From Flavobacterium sinopsychrotolerans (GTDB taxonomy: Bacteria > Bacteroidota > Bacteroidia > Flavobacteriales > Flavobacteriaceae), in contig NZ_FODN01000001.1 in NCBI RefSeq assembly GCF_900110375.1, positions 496,001 through 560,000 of the forward strand: a stretch of DNA of 64,000 nucleotides, given 5' to 3'. The notes beneath the pieces are model-generated. The model saw only the letters and a program-made list of their open reading frames with translations, had not been told where the DNA came from and made no database searches. Within the stretch, counting starts at the first letter, position 1, and the number at the start of each line of letters is the position of its first letter. Positions 11,310 through 19,991 of this stretch are shown here, one piece after another. A program made the translations under genes and the position numbers.

Positions 11310-11314
11310 TTTTT

Positions 11315-12490
11315 TTAAACTAAATATTTAAAATCACTATAAATACTTTGATGCAACATTACGGTTGCAGCTGCACTCCATGCGCAATATGAAACCCCAT
11401 TAGGCAATTGGGTTTTACTGTTGAAATTTTCATAAAAACTATAATTCTCAATTTTATTAATAGCATTTATAGCTTCCAGTATTTCAATAGCTTCTTCTTT
11501 TTTTGTTGAATTCAATAACGCAAGTCCGTAAAACCCATTAACCATTGACCAACTCCCACCATTATGAAATTCGTTTGGAAAATTCCTGAATTCGTATTTA
11601 TAGTTATTCTTAAGCAAGTTCCAGTCTACATCATTTTCTTTTATTGGCGGCCAGAAAGCGGGCAATAACTTTAATGGCATTTTGTTTTTTAAAACTAAAG
11701 AATAGGACAAAATATTTTCTTGAAGCGCAGTTGTCCCTATATTTAAAAGTAGCGCTAAGGAATTTGCAAAAGCATCAAACTGCATTTTATAACCCGCTGG
11801 CGAAAACGAACAAGGCATAAAATTTTGAATATTAGCTTCCTTGTATGCCCTTTCATGGTATTTCTCTCCTACTGAATCAGGACAAAAATTAATTGCTAAC
11901 TGTTGCGTTATTTGTTCAATTTTACTTGCTATCAAATCACTTTTACAAAAATAATTATAACTTTTTAGAGCCCATACTCGCAATAATTGATCATATAATA
12001 CATAACCATCCGTTATGTATTCATCCGCCCAATTTCCAGAAAGAGGAACATAGAGCAAATGTTTATTATTAAATTCCCATGCTTCTAAAAGCTGCAAACA
12101 CTTTTGAATGTTACTATCATATTTCCGAATAAATACCTCGTCCTTTTTATAAAAAGCGTATTGACAAACACCAATAATAAACCAAGTCACCGCATCAACC
12201 CTTCCGGCTAAACCTCCATAACTCACTTCTACAACATCTCCATCTGTCATTACATTTGAGGGAATTGTACCATTATAATGCTGATTTTTTGCTAATGTTT
12301 CTAATGTGTTCCCAAAGGTCTCAATCAATTTTTCATCAGCTGAAGCCAAAGCTGCCAAACCACATATTACTCCATCTCTAGCCCAAACTCTTTTGTAATT
12401 TGAAATGTTTTGAGCGCTTGCTAAAAATCCTTCTTTAGACGAAGCATTCTGCAATAATTCAATTGCTTTTTTATAATCTATATTTTTCAT
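11315..12490 (-). CDS. Cytoplasmic alpha/alpha-barrel glycoside hydrolase, invertase (GH100)-like or debranching-enzyme-like
   Basis: 391 residues, no signal peptide, so cytoplasmic. The pattern of helices and the motifs YKRVWARDGVICGLAAL (acid-bearing loop near 31-47), GGLAGRVDAVTWFIIG (about 92-107), GNWADEYITDGYVLYDQL and FPNEFHNGGSWSMVNGF are those of (alpha/alpha)6-barrel hydrolases. Family assignment is by resemblance: neutral/alkaline invertases (GH100) share the RD, VDxxxW and GGSW features, while automated annotation often labels such proteins amylo-alpha-1,6-glucosidase. Its place between a sucrose-type transporter (1-nt overlap, TAATG) and a fructokinase-like gene favours sucrose cleavage. 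This is inference; substrate not proven. Confidence 0.75.
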   Translation of the reverse strand: MKNIDYKKAIELLQNASSKEGFLASAQNISNYKRVWARDGVICGLAALASADEKLIETFGNTLETLAKNQHYNGTIPSNVMTDGDVVEVSYGGLAGRVDAVTWFIIGVCQYAFYKKDEVFIRKYDSNIQKCLQLLEAWEFNNKHLLYVPLSGNWADEYITDGYVLYDQLLRVWALKSYNYFCKSDLIASKIEQITQQLAINFCPDSVGEKYHERAYKEANIQNFMPCSFSPAGYKMQFDAFANSLALLLNIGTTALQENILSYSLVLKNKMPLKLLPAFWPPIKENDVDWNLLKNNYKYEFRNFPNEFHNGGSWSMVNGFYGLALLNSTKKEEAIEILEAINAINKIENYSFYENFNSKTQLPNGVSYCAWSAAATVMLHQSIYSDFKYLV

Positions 12491-13866
12491 TATACTATCG
12501 CTTCTTTTCTATTTTTAACAGTTATAAAAAGAGTAAAAATCGCCCCCAAAATTAAAAAAACACCTGCTAATTTAATCACATTCAATGGATTTCTCCCTAA
12601 TAAATCATACACAAAATACTGCATAGTCAACACTTGAATCGCCATTGGTATTACAATAAACATATTAAAAATCCCCATATAAATACCTGTTTTATCTTTT
12701 GGAATAGAACCAGCCAAAAGCTGATAAGGCATAGCCATCATTGAAGCCCAAGAAATTCCTAAACCAAATGAGTATAAAAAGATGATGGTCACTGCTACGT
12801 TTTCTCCAAATGGATTGTGCATTACAAATAGAACATCTACATTGTTTAAAAACGGAATACTCAATAAACCTATTCCGCCTAATAATAAAGCAAAAAAATG
12901 AACTCCTTTTGCCCCTATTTTAAGTGCTAAAGGAACCAGTAAAAAAGCAACCATAAAACAAATTATATTATAGGTCCCATTTAAACTACCTGTCAACAAT
13001 TGTGCTTTAGAAAACCCTTGTGATGACTGATCTGTGGTATTGTAAATAGATATTGAAAGTGTAGATGTGATGTATTGCCAATAACAAAACATAGCATACC
13101 AAGTAAAGAATTTAACAGGTATTAATTGTTTCATTGTTAAGGGCATTGTTTGGAAAGCCTTTACAATGTCAACAAAAACGGTATTAAAAATATTTTGTTT
13201 TTTCTTTTCATTAATCAATGCTAACTCCTCGTCAGTAGGCGGATATTCTTTTGTTGTAAAAACTGAAATCAGAACCGATACAATAGAAGCAAATGCTCCA
13301 ATGAAAAAAGCCCAATAAGTATACGTTGGAATCCCATTTGATAATTTATCCGTAATTGCCAAAACCCCTAATGCTACTAAAATAGCGGGTGTAAAATTAG
13401 CCAATGTAATACCTAATCCTGTAAAGAAACTCTGCATTAAAAAACCTAATGATTGTTGCTTTTCATCTAATTTATCGGCTACAAAAGCACGATAAGGTTC
13501 CATGGCTAAATTATTTGCAGCATCTAAAATCCATAGCAAACTCGCAGCCATAAAAATAGAATTAGAAAAAGGCATGACCAGCAACGCAAAACTTGATATT
13601 AAAGCTCCGATAAGGAAAAATGGTTTTCGGCGACCAAATTTTGGCGACCAAGTGCCATCACTAATCGCTCCTACAATAGGCTGAATTATTAAACCTGTAA
13701 TAGGTCCTGCAAGCCATAACATAGGCAAACTACCTTCATCAGCTCCTAAATATTTATAAATCGCACTCATGTTACTTTGTTGCAACCCGAAACTGAATTG
13801 AATTCCGAAAAACCCAAAATTCATATTCCATATTTGCCAAAAATTGAGTTTTACCTTTTTAAACAT
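12490..13866 (-). CDS. MFS/GPH-family saccharide:cation symporter (sucrose/maltose type)
   Basis: 458 residues with about 12 hydrophobic segments. The loop between TM2 and TM3 has DGTWSPKFGRRKPFFLIG, containing the R-x-GRR-P signature shared by plant sucrose carriers and the related SLC45/GPH proteins, and MEPYRAFVADKL follows after TM4. Family members import sucrose, maltose or related disaccharides with protons or sodium. Second gene of the operon, transcribed after the TonB receptor, with a hairpin in the 91-bp gap, and overlapping the glycosidase by 1 nt. It would carry the sugar across the inner membrane after outer-membrane uptake by the receptor. The exact sugar is inference from context. 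Confidence 0.87.
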   Translation of the reverse strand: MFKKVKLNFWQIWNMNFGFFGIQFSFGLQQSNMSAIYKYLGADEGSLPMLWLAGPITGLIIQPIVGAISDGTWSPKFGRRKPFFLIGALISSFALLVMPFSNSIFMAASLLWILDAANNLAMEPYRAFVADKLDEKQQSLGFLMQSFFTGLGITLANFTPAILVALGVLAITDKLSNGIPTYTYWAFFIGAFASIVSVLISVFTTKEYPPTDEELALINEKKKQNIFNTVFVDIVKAFQTMPLTMKQLIPVKFFTWYAMFCYWQYITSTLSISIYNTTDQSSQGFSKAQLLTGSLNGTYNIICFMVAFLLVPLALKIGAKGVHFFALLLGGIGLLSIPFLNNVDVLFVMHNPFGENVAVTIIFLYSFGLGISWASMMAMPYQLLAGSIPKDKTGIYMGIFNMFIVIPMAIQVLTMQYFVYDLLGRNPLNVIKLAGVFLILGAIFTLFITVKNRKEAIV

Positions 13867-13900
13867 GCTCCTATTCTTTTTTTAATTTTAAAAAAACAAC

Positions 13901-13922
13901 TCCTATATTTAAAAATATAGGA
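13901..13922 (-). terminator. Hairpin between TonB receptor and transporter genes (partial terminator or mRNA 3'-end stabiliser)
   Basis: 10-bp complementary arms (13901-13910 and 13913-13922, TCCTATATTT/AAATATAGGA, tips frayed), followed on the minus strand by GTTG and seven T. It lies in the 91-bp gap after the receptor stop and could lower expression of the downstream three genes relative to the receptor. Confidence 0.55.
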
Positions 13923-13957
13923 ATTGCCCAACAATTAACTAATCATGAAACATTTTA

Positions 13958-16582
13958 TTAAAATCTATAAGACAAGGCCATAGAAATTGATCTTCCGGTC
14001 AATGATCTTGCTCTTACATAGTTTACCGTATTCTCAGTTATACTTCCTTCTTCTGACTCCGTAATTGCCAATGTATTGAATATGTTATTACCAGAAAGAT
14101 TTACTGATAACCCTTTTGTCAAACCAACTTCAACAAAACCATTTACAATTACAAAACCATTCATTACGAGTTGATTTGAATCTTGAGCAAAAGCTTTAGT
14201 CTGCCCAATAAAACTTAATCCTAATGTGTTTTTTCTATCCATAAATTTAAACGTTGGCATTACACCATACATTAATTTAGGTTGTCTTCTTGGTTCATTT
14301 CCTTCATCAGTGCCGGATGTAATTTCTGCTTTTGTATACGTCATAGACCCTCTTAGGTTCAAGTTATCTGACAAATCATACGCTGACTCTAATTCTAATC
14401 CTAAAGATTTGTAATTATTTTGTCTAATTACATTTGCTCCAGCCTCATAACCCGCTTGCTCATCTGTTTTAGAACTAAAGGCAGTAGCATAAAGGTATCC
14501 TTTATCGAATTTTTGCTTATACCCAATTTCTGTCTGCGTTAAAAAGTCTAATGCATTGATTTTATTTCCGTCTAAATAATCCAATCCGCTAAATAAAATT
14601 CTATCAGCCTTCGCAGAAGCGCCTCTACTAACTCTAGCAAATAACGATTGTTTCGCATTTAACAAATAGTTCCCACCTAACGTGTAAGAGAAATAGTCGT
14701 AAGTATAATTAACTGGAGTTTCATTAGCAGTATTCACAGCAAATACATTGTTTTCCGGTGCAGATAATACTCCATCATTATTGATGTCATATTGTGTCGC
14801 TGTCCCACCGGTAAAAGAACCTGTGGCTTTTCCATTATCATATCGTACCCCACCTTCAAAAGAAAGGTTTTCAGAAGCATCAAATGAAACATTTACGTAA
14901 GGGGCAGACACGTTATACTGCGTATCATAATTTCTAGCTAAATTTCCCCAAGCAGGAGTCCCATAAGCATAGAGCCCATTCTCTGACAAGAGATTACCGT
15001 TAACATCCGTTACATTAATTAAACGAGGATTAGTATCCGATACTTCTTGTAGGTAAGAATTCCATAGCCAAGACATTGAAACATTTTGCATTGATTTGAA
15101 AAACCCAAAAGTGATTCCTACATTATCTATTTTTTTTGTCAATCTCAAATCATTCATAAAATTACTCATATCATTCAATTGTGTATCAAACATATGAATT
15201 CTAGCAACTAAACCATTAGGAGTATTAAAAGCAGTCCCATCATTTGCATAACTTAGCGTTGCACCCGCACCAAAAGAACTTGCGATAGCAGAAGCTGTAC
15301 CCAATTCAGCAGGAAAAGGAGATATAAAGCCCCCACTGTTTGCAGAGTAACGCAAATTATCTGAAACTTTCCAGTTATTATCTAAATCAAAAGTAGCATT
15401 TGCGCCTATGGATTTTGAAATAGGGTGCATTCCATTAGCAACTTTTTCTCTTCTTACATTTCCTTCTGTCCCAAGTCCAACATTATGGTTTAAATAAATA
15501 GATTGCATCGCACCTCGTGTAGCATCATAGCCATCTACACTCGTCCAATTTGGATTTGCATTAGTTCCAGAAACCTGAACAGGCATTGGCATATATGCTA
15601 CTGCTCTATCATTTAAAAATTTAGCATAAACTGTTACTGATCCTTTTTCGAATTCTTTTGTAACATTGAATTTTACTTGACCGCCATTATTGCTATTAAA
15701 TCCTGTTTTTCTAACACCTTCACCTGATCTGTAAAAACCACCTACATGAAAATACAATCCATCACCTATTTTAGTCCCATAATCTAAATCTGTTCTGAAG
15801 TTTTCATAATCTAGCCCAAAAGTAGTACTCAAAGTTCCACCTTCAGTTTTCCCTGTTTTACTAATGAAATTGATAATTCCTCCAGGAGAATTTGAAGACA
15901 ATGTTGAAGCTGAGCCTCCACGAATAGCTTCAATTCTGGCTACGTTACCATCAAATCTTGTAAAAATATCGGCTGTTGCAAAAGCAATATCTCCAAATAA
16001 TAATACTGGAAGCCCATCTTCTTGAATTTGTAAATATTTGGAACCTCCAGATGATATTGGCACCCCACGGACAGAAATATTGGAATTACCTTCTCCTCCT
16101 GATGATTCTGAACGTATCCCTGGAATAGTCCTAAAAATCTCAGCAGTTGATCTTGGTGCAGATTGCTCAATTTCCTTTGTATTCATTGATGTAATAGAAA
16201 CACTCGATTTAATTTTTGTTCTTGGATTAATTACCCCAGTAATTATAACATCATCAAGCACATTAGTATCTTCGATTAATGTAATATTTTTAATCACATT
16301 TCCATTTACATCCATTTTAAACTCCACATTTTTATAACCAATGTATGAAGCAATAAAGTCAAAAGTACCATTTTGAAGATTTGAAAAATTATATTTTCCA
16401 TCAATATCAGTCACAACTGACTTTGACGAATCTTTAATTAAAATATTAACACCTGGTATTGGTGCTCCATTAACATCCGAAACCACTCCTGTTACGGTAG
16501 CATTTTGTGCAAAAGAAAGATTAAATAGCAGTAAAGCTACAATCATACCTATTTGCTTGATTAATAAATTAGGTTTTTTCAT
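13958..16582 (-). CDS. TonB-dependent outer-membrane receptor with N-terminal carboxypeptidase-like domain, no SusD partner
   Basis: 874 residues. Signal peptide MKKPNLLIKQIGMIVALLLF followed by NLSFAQ (1-26). Residues about 28-108 are a CarboxypepD-regulatory-like beta-sandwich (GVVSDVNGAPIPGVNILIKD), then DVVITG and a plug domain (about 130-235, with RGGSASTLSSNSPGGIINFI). The rest is a 22-strand-type barrel ending in ...SMALSYRF, the C-terminal Phe recognised by the BAM machinery. It is shorter than SusC (about 1000) and no SusD-like gene follows, so it is a FecA-like receptor repurposed for a saccharide. First gene of the operon, with LacI operators upstream. Substrate inferred from neighbours. 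Confidence 0.9.
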   Translation of the reverse strand: MKKPNLLIKQIGMIVALLLFNLSFAQNATVTGVVSDVNGAPIPGVNILIKDSSKSVVTDIDGKYNFSNLQNGTFDFIASYIGYKNVEFKMDVNGNVIKNITLIEDTNVLDDVIITGVINPRTKIKSSVSITSMNTKEIEQSAPRSTAEIFRTIPGIRSESSGGEGNSNISVRGVPISSGGSKYLQIQEDGLPVLLFGDIAFATADIFTRFDGNVARIEAIRGGSASTLSSNSPGGIINFISKTGKTEGGTLSTTFGLDYENFRTDLDYGTKIGDGLYFHVGGFYRSGEGVRKTGFNSNNGGQVKFNVTKEFEKGSVTVYAKFLNDRAVAYMPMPVQVSGTNANPNWTSVDGYDATRGAMQSIYLNHNVGLGTEGNVRREKVANGMHPISKSIGANATFDLDNNWKVSDNLRYSANSGGFISPFPAELGTASAIASSFGAGATLSYANDGTAFNTPNGLVARIHMFDTQLNDMSNFMNDLRLTKKIDNVGITFGFFKSMQNVSMSWLWNSYLQEVSDTNPRLINVTDVNGNLLSENGLYAYGTPAWGNLARNYDTQYNVSAPYVNVSFDASENLSFEGGVRYDNGKATGSFTGGTATQYDINNDGVLSAPENNVFAVNTANETPVNYTYDYFSYTLGGNYLLNAKQSLFARVSRGASAKADRILFSGLDYLDGNKINALDFLTQTEIGYKQKFDKGYLYATAFSSKTDEQAGYEAGANVIRQNNYKSLGLELESAYDLSDNLNLRGSMTYTKAEITSGTDEGNEPRRQPKLMYGVMPTFKFMDRKNTLGLSFIGQTKAFAQDSNQLVMNGFVIVNGFVEVGLTKGLSVNLSGNNIFNTLAITESEEGSITENTVNYVRARSLTGRSISMALSYRF

Positions 16583-16627
16583 GGTTTTGAAATAATTTAG
16601 TTAGTAAATTTTAGTTAGTTTTATTAT

Positions 16628-16635
16628 CAAATGTA
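16628..16635 (-). promoter_or_regulatory. Candidate -7 element for the TonB-receptor operon
   Basis: The minus strand reads TACATTTG (consensus TAnnTTTG), 45 nt before the receptor ATG. No good TTG at -33. The LacI operators lie upstream of it, centred about 46 and 66 bp from this box. Confidence 0.45.
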
Positions 16636-16669
16636 TAATTATAAAGAAATAAAATAACGAATTACACAA

Positions 16670-16704
16670 TCGAAAACGTTTTCGAAATACCGAAAACGTT
16701 TTCG
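16670..16704. promoter_or_regulatory. Tandem LacI-family operators
   Basis: Two perfect palindromes: TCGAAAACGTTTTCGA at 16670-16685 and its 14-bp core CGAAAACGTTTTCG again at 16691-16704. Their centres are 20 bp apart, about two helical turns, so two dimers would sit on the same DNA face. The central ACG/CGT step with AAAACGTTTT matches the operator type of LacI/GalR regulators. They lie between the divergent lacI-type gene and the receptor operon, so the regulator at 16741 is the natural candidate to bind them. Confidence 0.85.
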
Positions 16705-16740
16705 ATTTGATATAAAAAAATATTTTACCATATTTGTCTC

Positions 16741-17769
16741 ATGAAAGAAGCTACTCTTAAGGAAATTGCAGAAAAATTGGGTATATCCATTACCACAGTT
16801 TCTAAAGCATTAAAAGGCTATCCAGACGTTAGTTTAAAAACGAAAGATGCGGTTATTTCATTAGCAAAAAAACTCAACTACAGCCCTAATTCTTTTGCTG
16901 TTAATCTAAGAACAAAAGAATCAAAAACAATTGGCTTAATTATTCCCGAAATCGTTCATCATTTTTTTTCAAATGTAATAAATGGAATTATTGCTGAAGC
17001 TGAAAAAAATGGTTACCTAGTTATCATTCTACAATCCAATGAATCATTAGAATTAGAAAAAAAACAGGTCGCCTTACTAATTAACAAAAGAGTAGATGGA
17101 ATAATTATTTCTCTCTCTAACGAATCAAATGATGACAGCCATCTTAAGGAAATTATAGCACGTAAGATCCCGTTTGTGCAATTTGACAAAATTGCAAAGT
17201 TGATTCATAGTTCTAAGGTCGTTATTAACGATCAAATTGCCGCCAGAAATGCGGTTCAGCATTTAATAGATAACGGCTACCGAAAAATTGCCCATATAAG
17301 AGGCCCCTTAAATCCTCAAAATGCCATTGACCGTTTTATTGGTTATAAAAAAGCACTAGAAATAAACAACATCCCCTTTGATGCTTCTCTAGTCTATACG
17401 TGTGAAAAAGTAACTTTTCAAGAGGGAATAGATTTTGCAAAACAAATAATGACTGACCATCCTGATGTTGAAGGAATATTTGCCATTACAGATCTTGTTG
17501 CTGTAGGAGTACTTTCCTATTTTAATGATATAGGAATTAAAATTCCGGAACAAGTAGCCGTAATAGGCTTTAGTAATTGGTTTATGTCTCAAGTACTAAC
17601 CCCTAAACTTAGTACAGTTGACCAACCTAGTCATGAAATGGGAGTAGCTTCTTTTAAATTATTATTAGAAGAAATGAATTGTCACAAAAAAGAAATTCCT
17701 TTTACACCTAGAACCATAGAACTAGAAACAAAAGTGATAGCAAGAGAATCTACTTTTAAAAAAAAATAG
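16741..17769 (+). CDS. LacI-family regulator of the adjacent saccharide operon
   Basis: 342 residues. N-terminal helix-turn-helix (about 4-50): ATLKEIAEKLGISITTVSKA, then the hinge helix SPNSFAVNLRTKESK. From about 60 on is a periplasmic-binding-protein-like effector domain (KTIGLIIPEIVHHFFSNVIN, VDGIIISLSNES, GVASFKLL). It sits divergently from the receptor operon with the tandem palindromes between, so it most likely controls that operon and its own expression. A near-match to the -7 box (CATATTTG) ends only 4 nt before the ATG, so the transcript may be almost leaderless. It ends 3 nt before the convergent queG stop, without a visible terminator. A paralogue lies at 49522. Confidence 0.92.
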   Translation: MKEATLKEIAEKLGISITTVSKALKGYPDVSLKTKDAVISLAKKLNYSPNSFAVNLRTKESKTIGLIIPEIVHHFFSNVINGIIAEAEKNGYLVIILQSNESLELEKKQVALLINKRVDGIIISLSNESNDDSHLKEIIARKIPFVQFDKIAKLIHSSKVVINDQIAARNAVQHLIDNGYRKIAHIRGPLNPQNAIDRFIGYKKALEINNIPFDASLVYTCEKVTFQEGIDFAKQIMTDHPDVEGIFAITDLVAVGVLSYFNDIGIKIPEQVAVIGFSNWFMSQVLTPKLSTVDQPSHEMGVASFKLLLEEMNCHKKEIPFTPRTIELETKVIARESTFKKK

Positions 17770-17772
17770 CTT

Positions 17773-18690
17773 CTATTGTAAAAAATCAATGTTTCTTTTG
17801 ATTCCTTGAAACTTGGCTCTTTTCAGAGACGAATTTTTAAATACTACTTTAAAAGTCTCTTCCGTGATTTCTCTCCAATCTTTTTTGGACATTGAAAGCA
17901 CTTCTGGATTTGGATTAAAGAGAGGTTCATTGTGTGGTTTCGAAAACTTATTCCAGGGACACACATCTTGACACACATCACAACCAAAAGCCCAATCATC
18001 AAATTTCCCTTTCATTTCCTGTGGGATATTTTCTTTTAGTTCTATAGTGAAATAAGAAATGCATTTACTACCGTCAATAATATAAGGTGCGACAATTGCT
18101 TCCGTTGGACAAGCATCCATACAAGCCGTACAAGTACCACAATGATCCGTAGTAGCATTGTCATAATCTAAGTCTAAATCTATAATAAGTTCCGCAATAA
18201 AGTAAAAAGAACCTACTTTTTGAGTCAACAAATTACTGTTTTTCCCAATCCAGCCCAAACCACTTTTTGCAGCCCAAGCTTTATCGAGCACCGGCGCAGA
18301 ATCAACAAAGGCACGTCCTGAAACTTCCCCGATAGTTGACTGAATAGAAAACAAAAATTCTTTCAACTTTTCCTTAATCACAAAATGGTAATCTTCACCG
18401 TAAGCATATTTTGAGATTTTATAAGCATCCGAATTTTGACGTTGTTCCGGGTAGTAATTCATAAGAAGCGAGACGACACTTTTGGCATCATCAACTAGTA
18501 ACGTTGGATTTAAACGTTTATCAAAATGGTTTTCCATGTAAGCCATTTGGCCGTTTCTATTCTCATTCAACCAGTTTTCTAACCGTGGTGCTTCTTGTTC
18601 CAAAAACTCAGCTTTAGAAATACCACCTGACAAAAAACCGAGGCGTTTAGCTTCGGATTTAATGAACTCAGTGTATTTAGATTTTTGAAT
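17773..18690 (-). CDS. queG: Epoxyqueuosine reductase QueG, with a non-canonical start codon
   Basis: Catalyses the last step of queuosine formation in tRNA, reducing epoxyqueuosine with a cobalamin cofactor and two [4Fe-4S] clusters. Cluster motifs are [12 protein letters not shown] and [12 protein letters not shown]. The homologous reading frame extends upstream of the first possible NTG start (TTG at 18633) as [19 protein letters not shown], which is family-like sequence, but no ATG, GTG or TTG exists between 18633 and the in-frame stop at 18718-18720. The conserved start position reads ATA-ATT (18693-18688), so I set the start at ATT 18690, giving 305 residues, the usual length for this short (no HEAT repeat) QueG type. 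Alternatives are ATA, the truncated TTG, or a damaged start. Confidence 0.85.
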   Translation of the reverse strand: MQKSKYTEFIKSEAKRLGFLSGGISKAEFLEQEAPRLENWLNENRNGQMAYMENHFDKRLNPTLLVDDAKSVVSLLMNYYPEQRQNSDAYKISKYAYGEDYHFVIKEKLKEFLFSIQSTIGEVSGRAFVDSAPVLDKAWAAKSGLGWIGKNSNLLTQKVGSFYFIAELIIDLDLDYDNATTDHCGTCTACMDACPTEAIVAPYIIDGSKCISYFTIELKENIPQEMKGKFDDWAFGCDVCQDVCPWNKFSKPHNEPLFNPNPEVLSMSKKDWREITEETFKVVFKNSSLKRAKFQGIKRNIDFLQ

Positions 18691-18726
18691 TATGACCCAG
18701 AAAATAAAATTAATAACTTATTCAAA

Positions 18727-18805
18727 TTAGCCCTGATGGAAGCGGCATCCTTTTCAGGCTTTCTTTAAGCCGGAAAAGATACAGCGTACAGCAGGAAATA
18801 GCTCC
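18727..18805 (-). repeat. GC-richer intergenic palindromic element (copy A)
   Basis: Between ruvB and queG. A long imperfect hairpin (arms 18747-18761 and 18767-18780, ATCCTTTTC...GAAAAGAT) is flanked by GGAAGCGGC on one side and CAGCGTACAGCAGGAAATAG on the other. Base composition differs from the AT-rich surroundings. Related words occur in copies B (32519) and C (55477). From memory of Flavobacterium genomes such elements recur between genes, but I cannot search for it here. Confidence 0.6.
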
Positions 18806-18810
18806 AAAAA

Positions 18811-19833
18811 TTAAAACAATCCGCCCTGATTATTTGTATTTAATTTTCCTAGATGTTTATAGGCTTTGTCAGTAACTTCACGTCCTCTTGGAGTTCTCAT
18901 AATAAATCCTTCTTGTATAAGAAACGGCTCATAGACTTCCTCGATTGTTTCACTGCTTTCTGATACGGCTGTAGCCAAAGTTGACAAACCTACCGGACCT
19001 CCTTTAAATTTTTCAATAATTGTGGTCAATATTTTATTGTCCATTTCATCCAATCCATGTGCATCGACATTTAATGCTTTTAACGCATAACGTGCAATTT
19101 CAATGTCAATTTTACCATTTCCTTTTATTTGTGCAAAGTCACGAACACGGCGCAATAAAGCATTTGCGATACGAGGCGTTCCCCTACTTCGTCCTGCTAT
19201 TTCGATAGCAGCTTCCATAGTAATTGGCATTTTAAAAATGGCAGCACTTCTCTCGACTATCGTGGTTAATAACTCCGTTGTATAATATTGCAAACGGGAT
19301 GATATCCCAAAACGGGCTCTCATAGGTGCAGTTAACAACCCAGAACGTGTAGTTGCACCAATTAAAGTAAAAGGATTTAGGTTAATTTGAACAGTTCTTG
19401 CATTTGGTCCAGATTCAATCATGATGTCGATTTTAAAATCTTCCATTGCTGAATATAAATACTCTTCGACTATTGGGCTCAAACGATGAATTTCGTCAAT
19501 GAATAAAACATCTCTTTCTTCAAGATTAGTCAACAAACCAGCTAAATCTCCAGGCTTATCTAAAACAGGACCCGAAGTGATTTTTATACCTACTTGTAAC
19601 TCATTAGCAAGAATATTGGCCAAAGTAGTTTTCCCTAAACCAGGAGGACCATGAAAAAGGGTGTGATCAAGTGCTTCATTTCTTTGATTGGCAGCTTGAA
19701 CAAAAACTTTCAAGTTTTCCAATATCTGATCTTGACCAGCAAAATCATCAAAAGAAAGCGGTCTTAATCTTTTTTCAAGATCAAGCTCTTCTGTATTATA
19801 ACCGTTAGTTGTAGGATCTAAATTCTCATTCAT
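18811..19833 (-). CDS. ruvB: Holliday junction branch migration ATPase RuvB
   Basis: 340 residues, standard. Walker A is [15 protein letters not shown], Walker [10 protein letters not shown], sensor 1 [21 protein letters not shown] with the arginine finger region, and the winged-helix C-terminus contains [11 protein letters not shown] and TPRGREVT. It forms the hexameric motor that drives branch migration with RuvA. The minus strand has TATCTTTG at 19838-19845, a -7-like box only 5 nt before the ATG, so if that box is used the mRNA would be leaderless. Downstream lies repeat copy A and then queG. Confidence 0.97.
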   Translation of the reverse strand: MNENLDPTTNGYNTEELDLEKRLRPLSFDDFAGQDQILENLKVFVQAANQRNEALDHTLFHGPPGLGKTTLANILANELQVGIKITSGPVLDKPGDLAGLLTNLEERDVLFIDEIHRLSPIVEEYLYSAMEDFKIDIMIESGPNARTVQINLNPFTLIGATTRSGLLTAPMRARFGISSRLQYYTTELLTTIVERSAAIFKMPITMEAAIEIAGRSRGTPRIANALLRRVRDFAQIKGNGKIDIEIARYALKALNVDAHGLDEMDNKILTTIIEKFKGGPVGLSTLATAVSESSETIEEVYEPFLIQEGFIMRTPRGREVTDKAYKHLGKLNTNNQGGLF

Positions 19834-19953
19834 TTAACAAAGATAACAAAGCAAATTTGATTTATAAATTATAAATTATAAATGCAAAAAAAATTAAAAA
19901 AGGACAAATAAAGAAGTGTACTACGAATGGTTTATAAAGCTAAAACACCAAAA

Positions 19954-19983
19954 AAAAAGTCTCTACATTCGCAGAGACTTTTT
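19954..19983 (-). terminator. Terminator of the act-cox respiratory operon
   Basis: 11-bp perfect stem (19954-19964 and 19973-19983, AAAAAGTCTCT/AGAGACTTTTT) with 8-nt loop and a T-run on the minus strand, 8 nt past the coxA stop. Confidence 0.85.
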
Positions 19984-19991
19984 CTTATATT

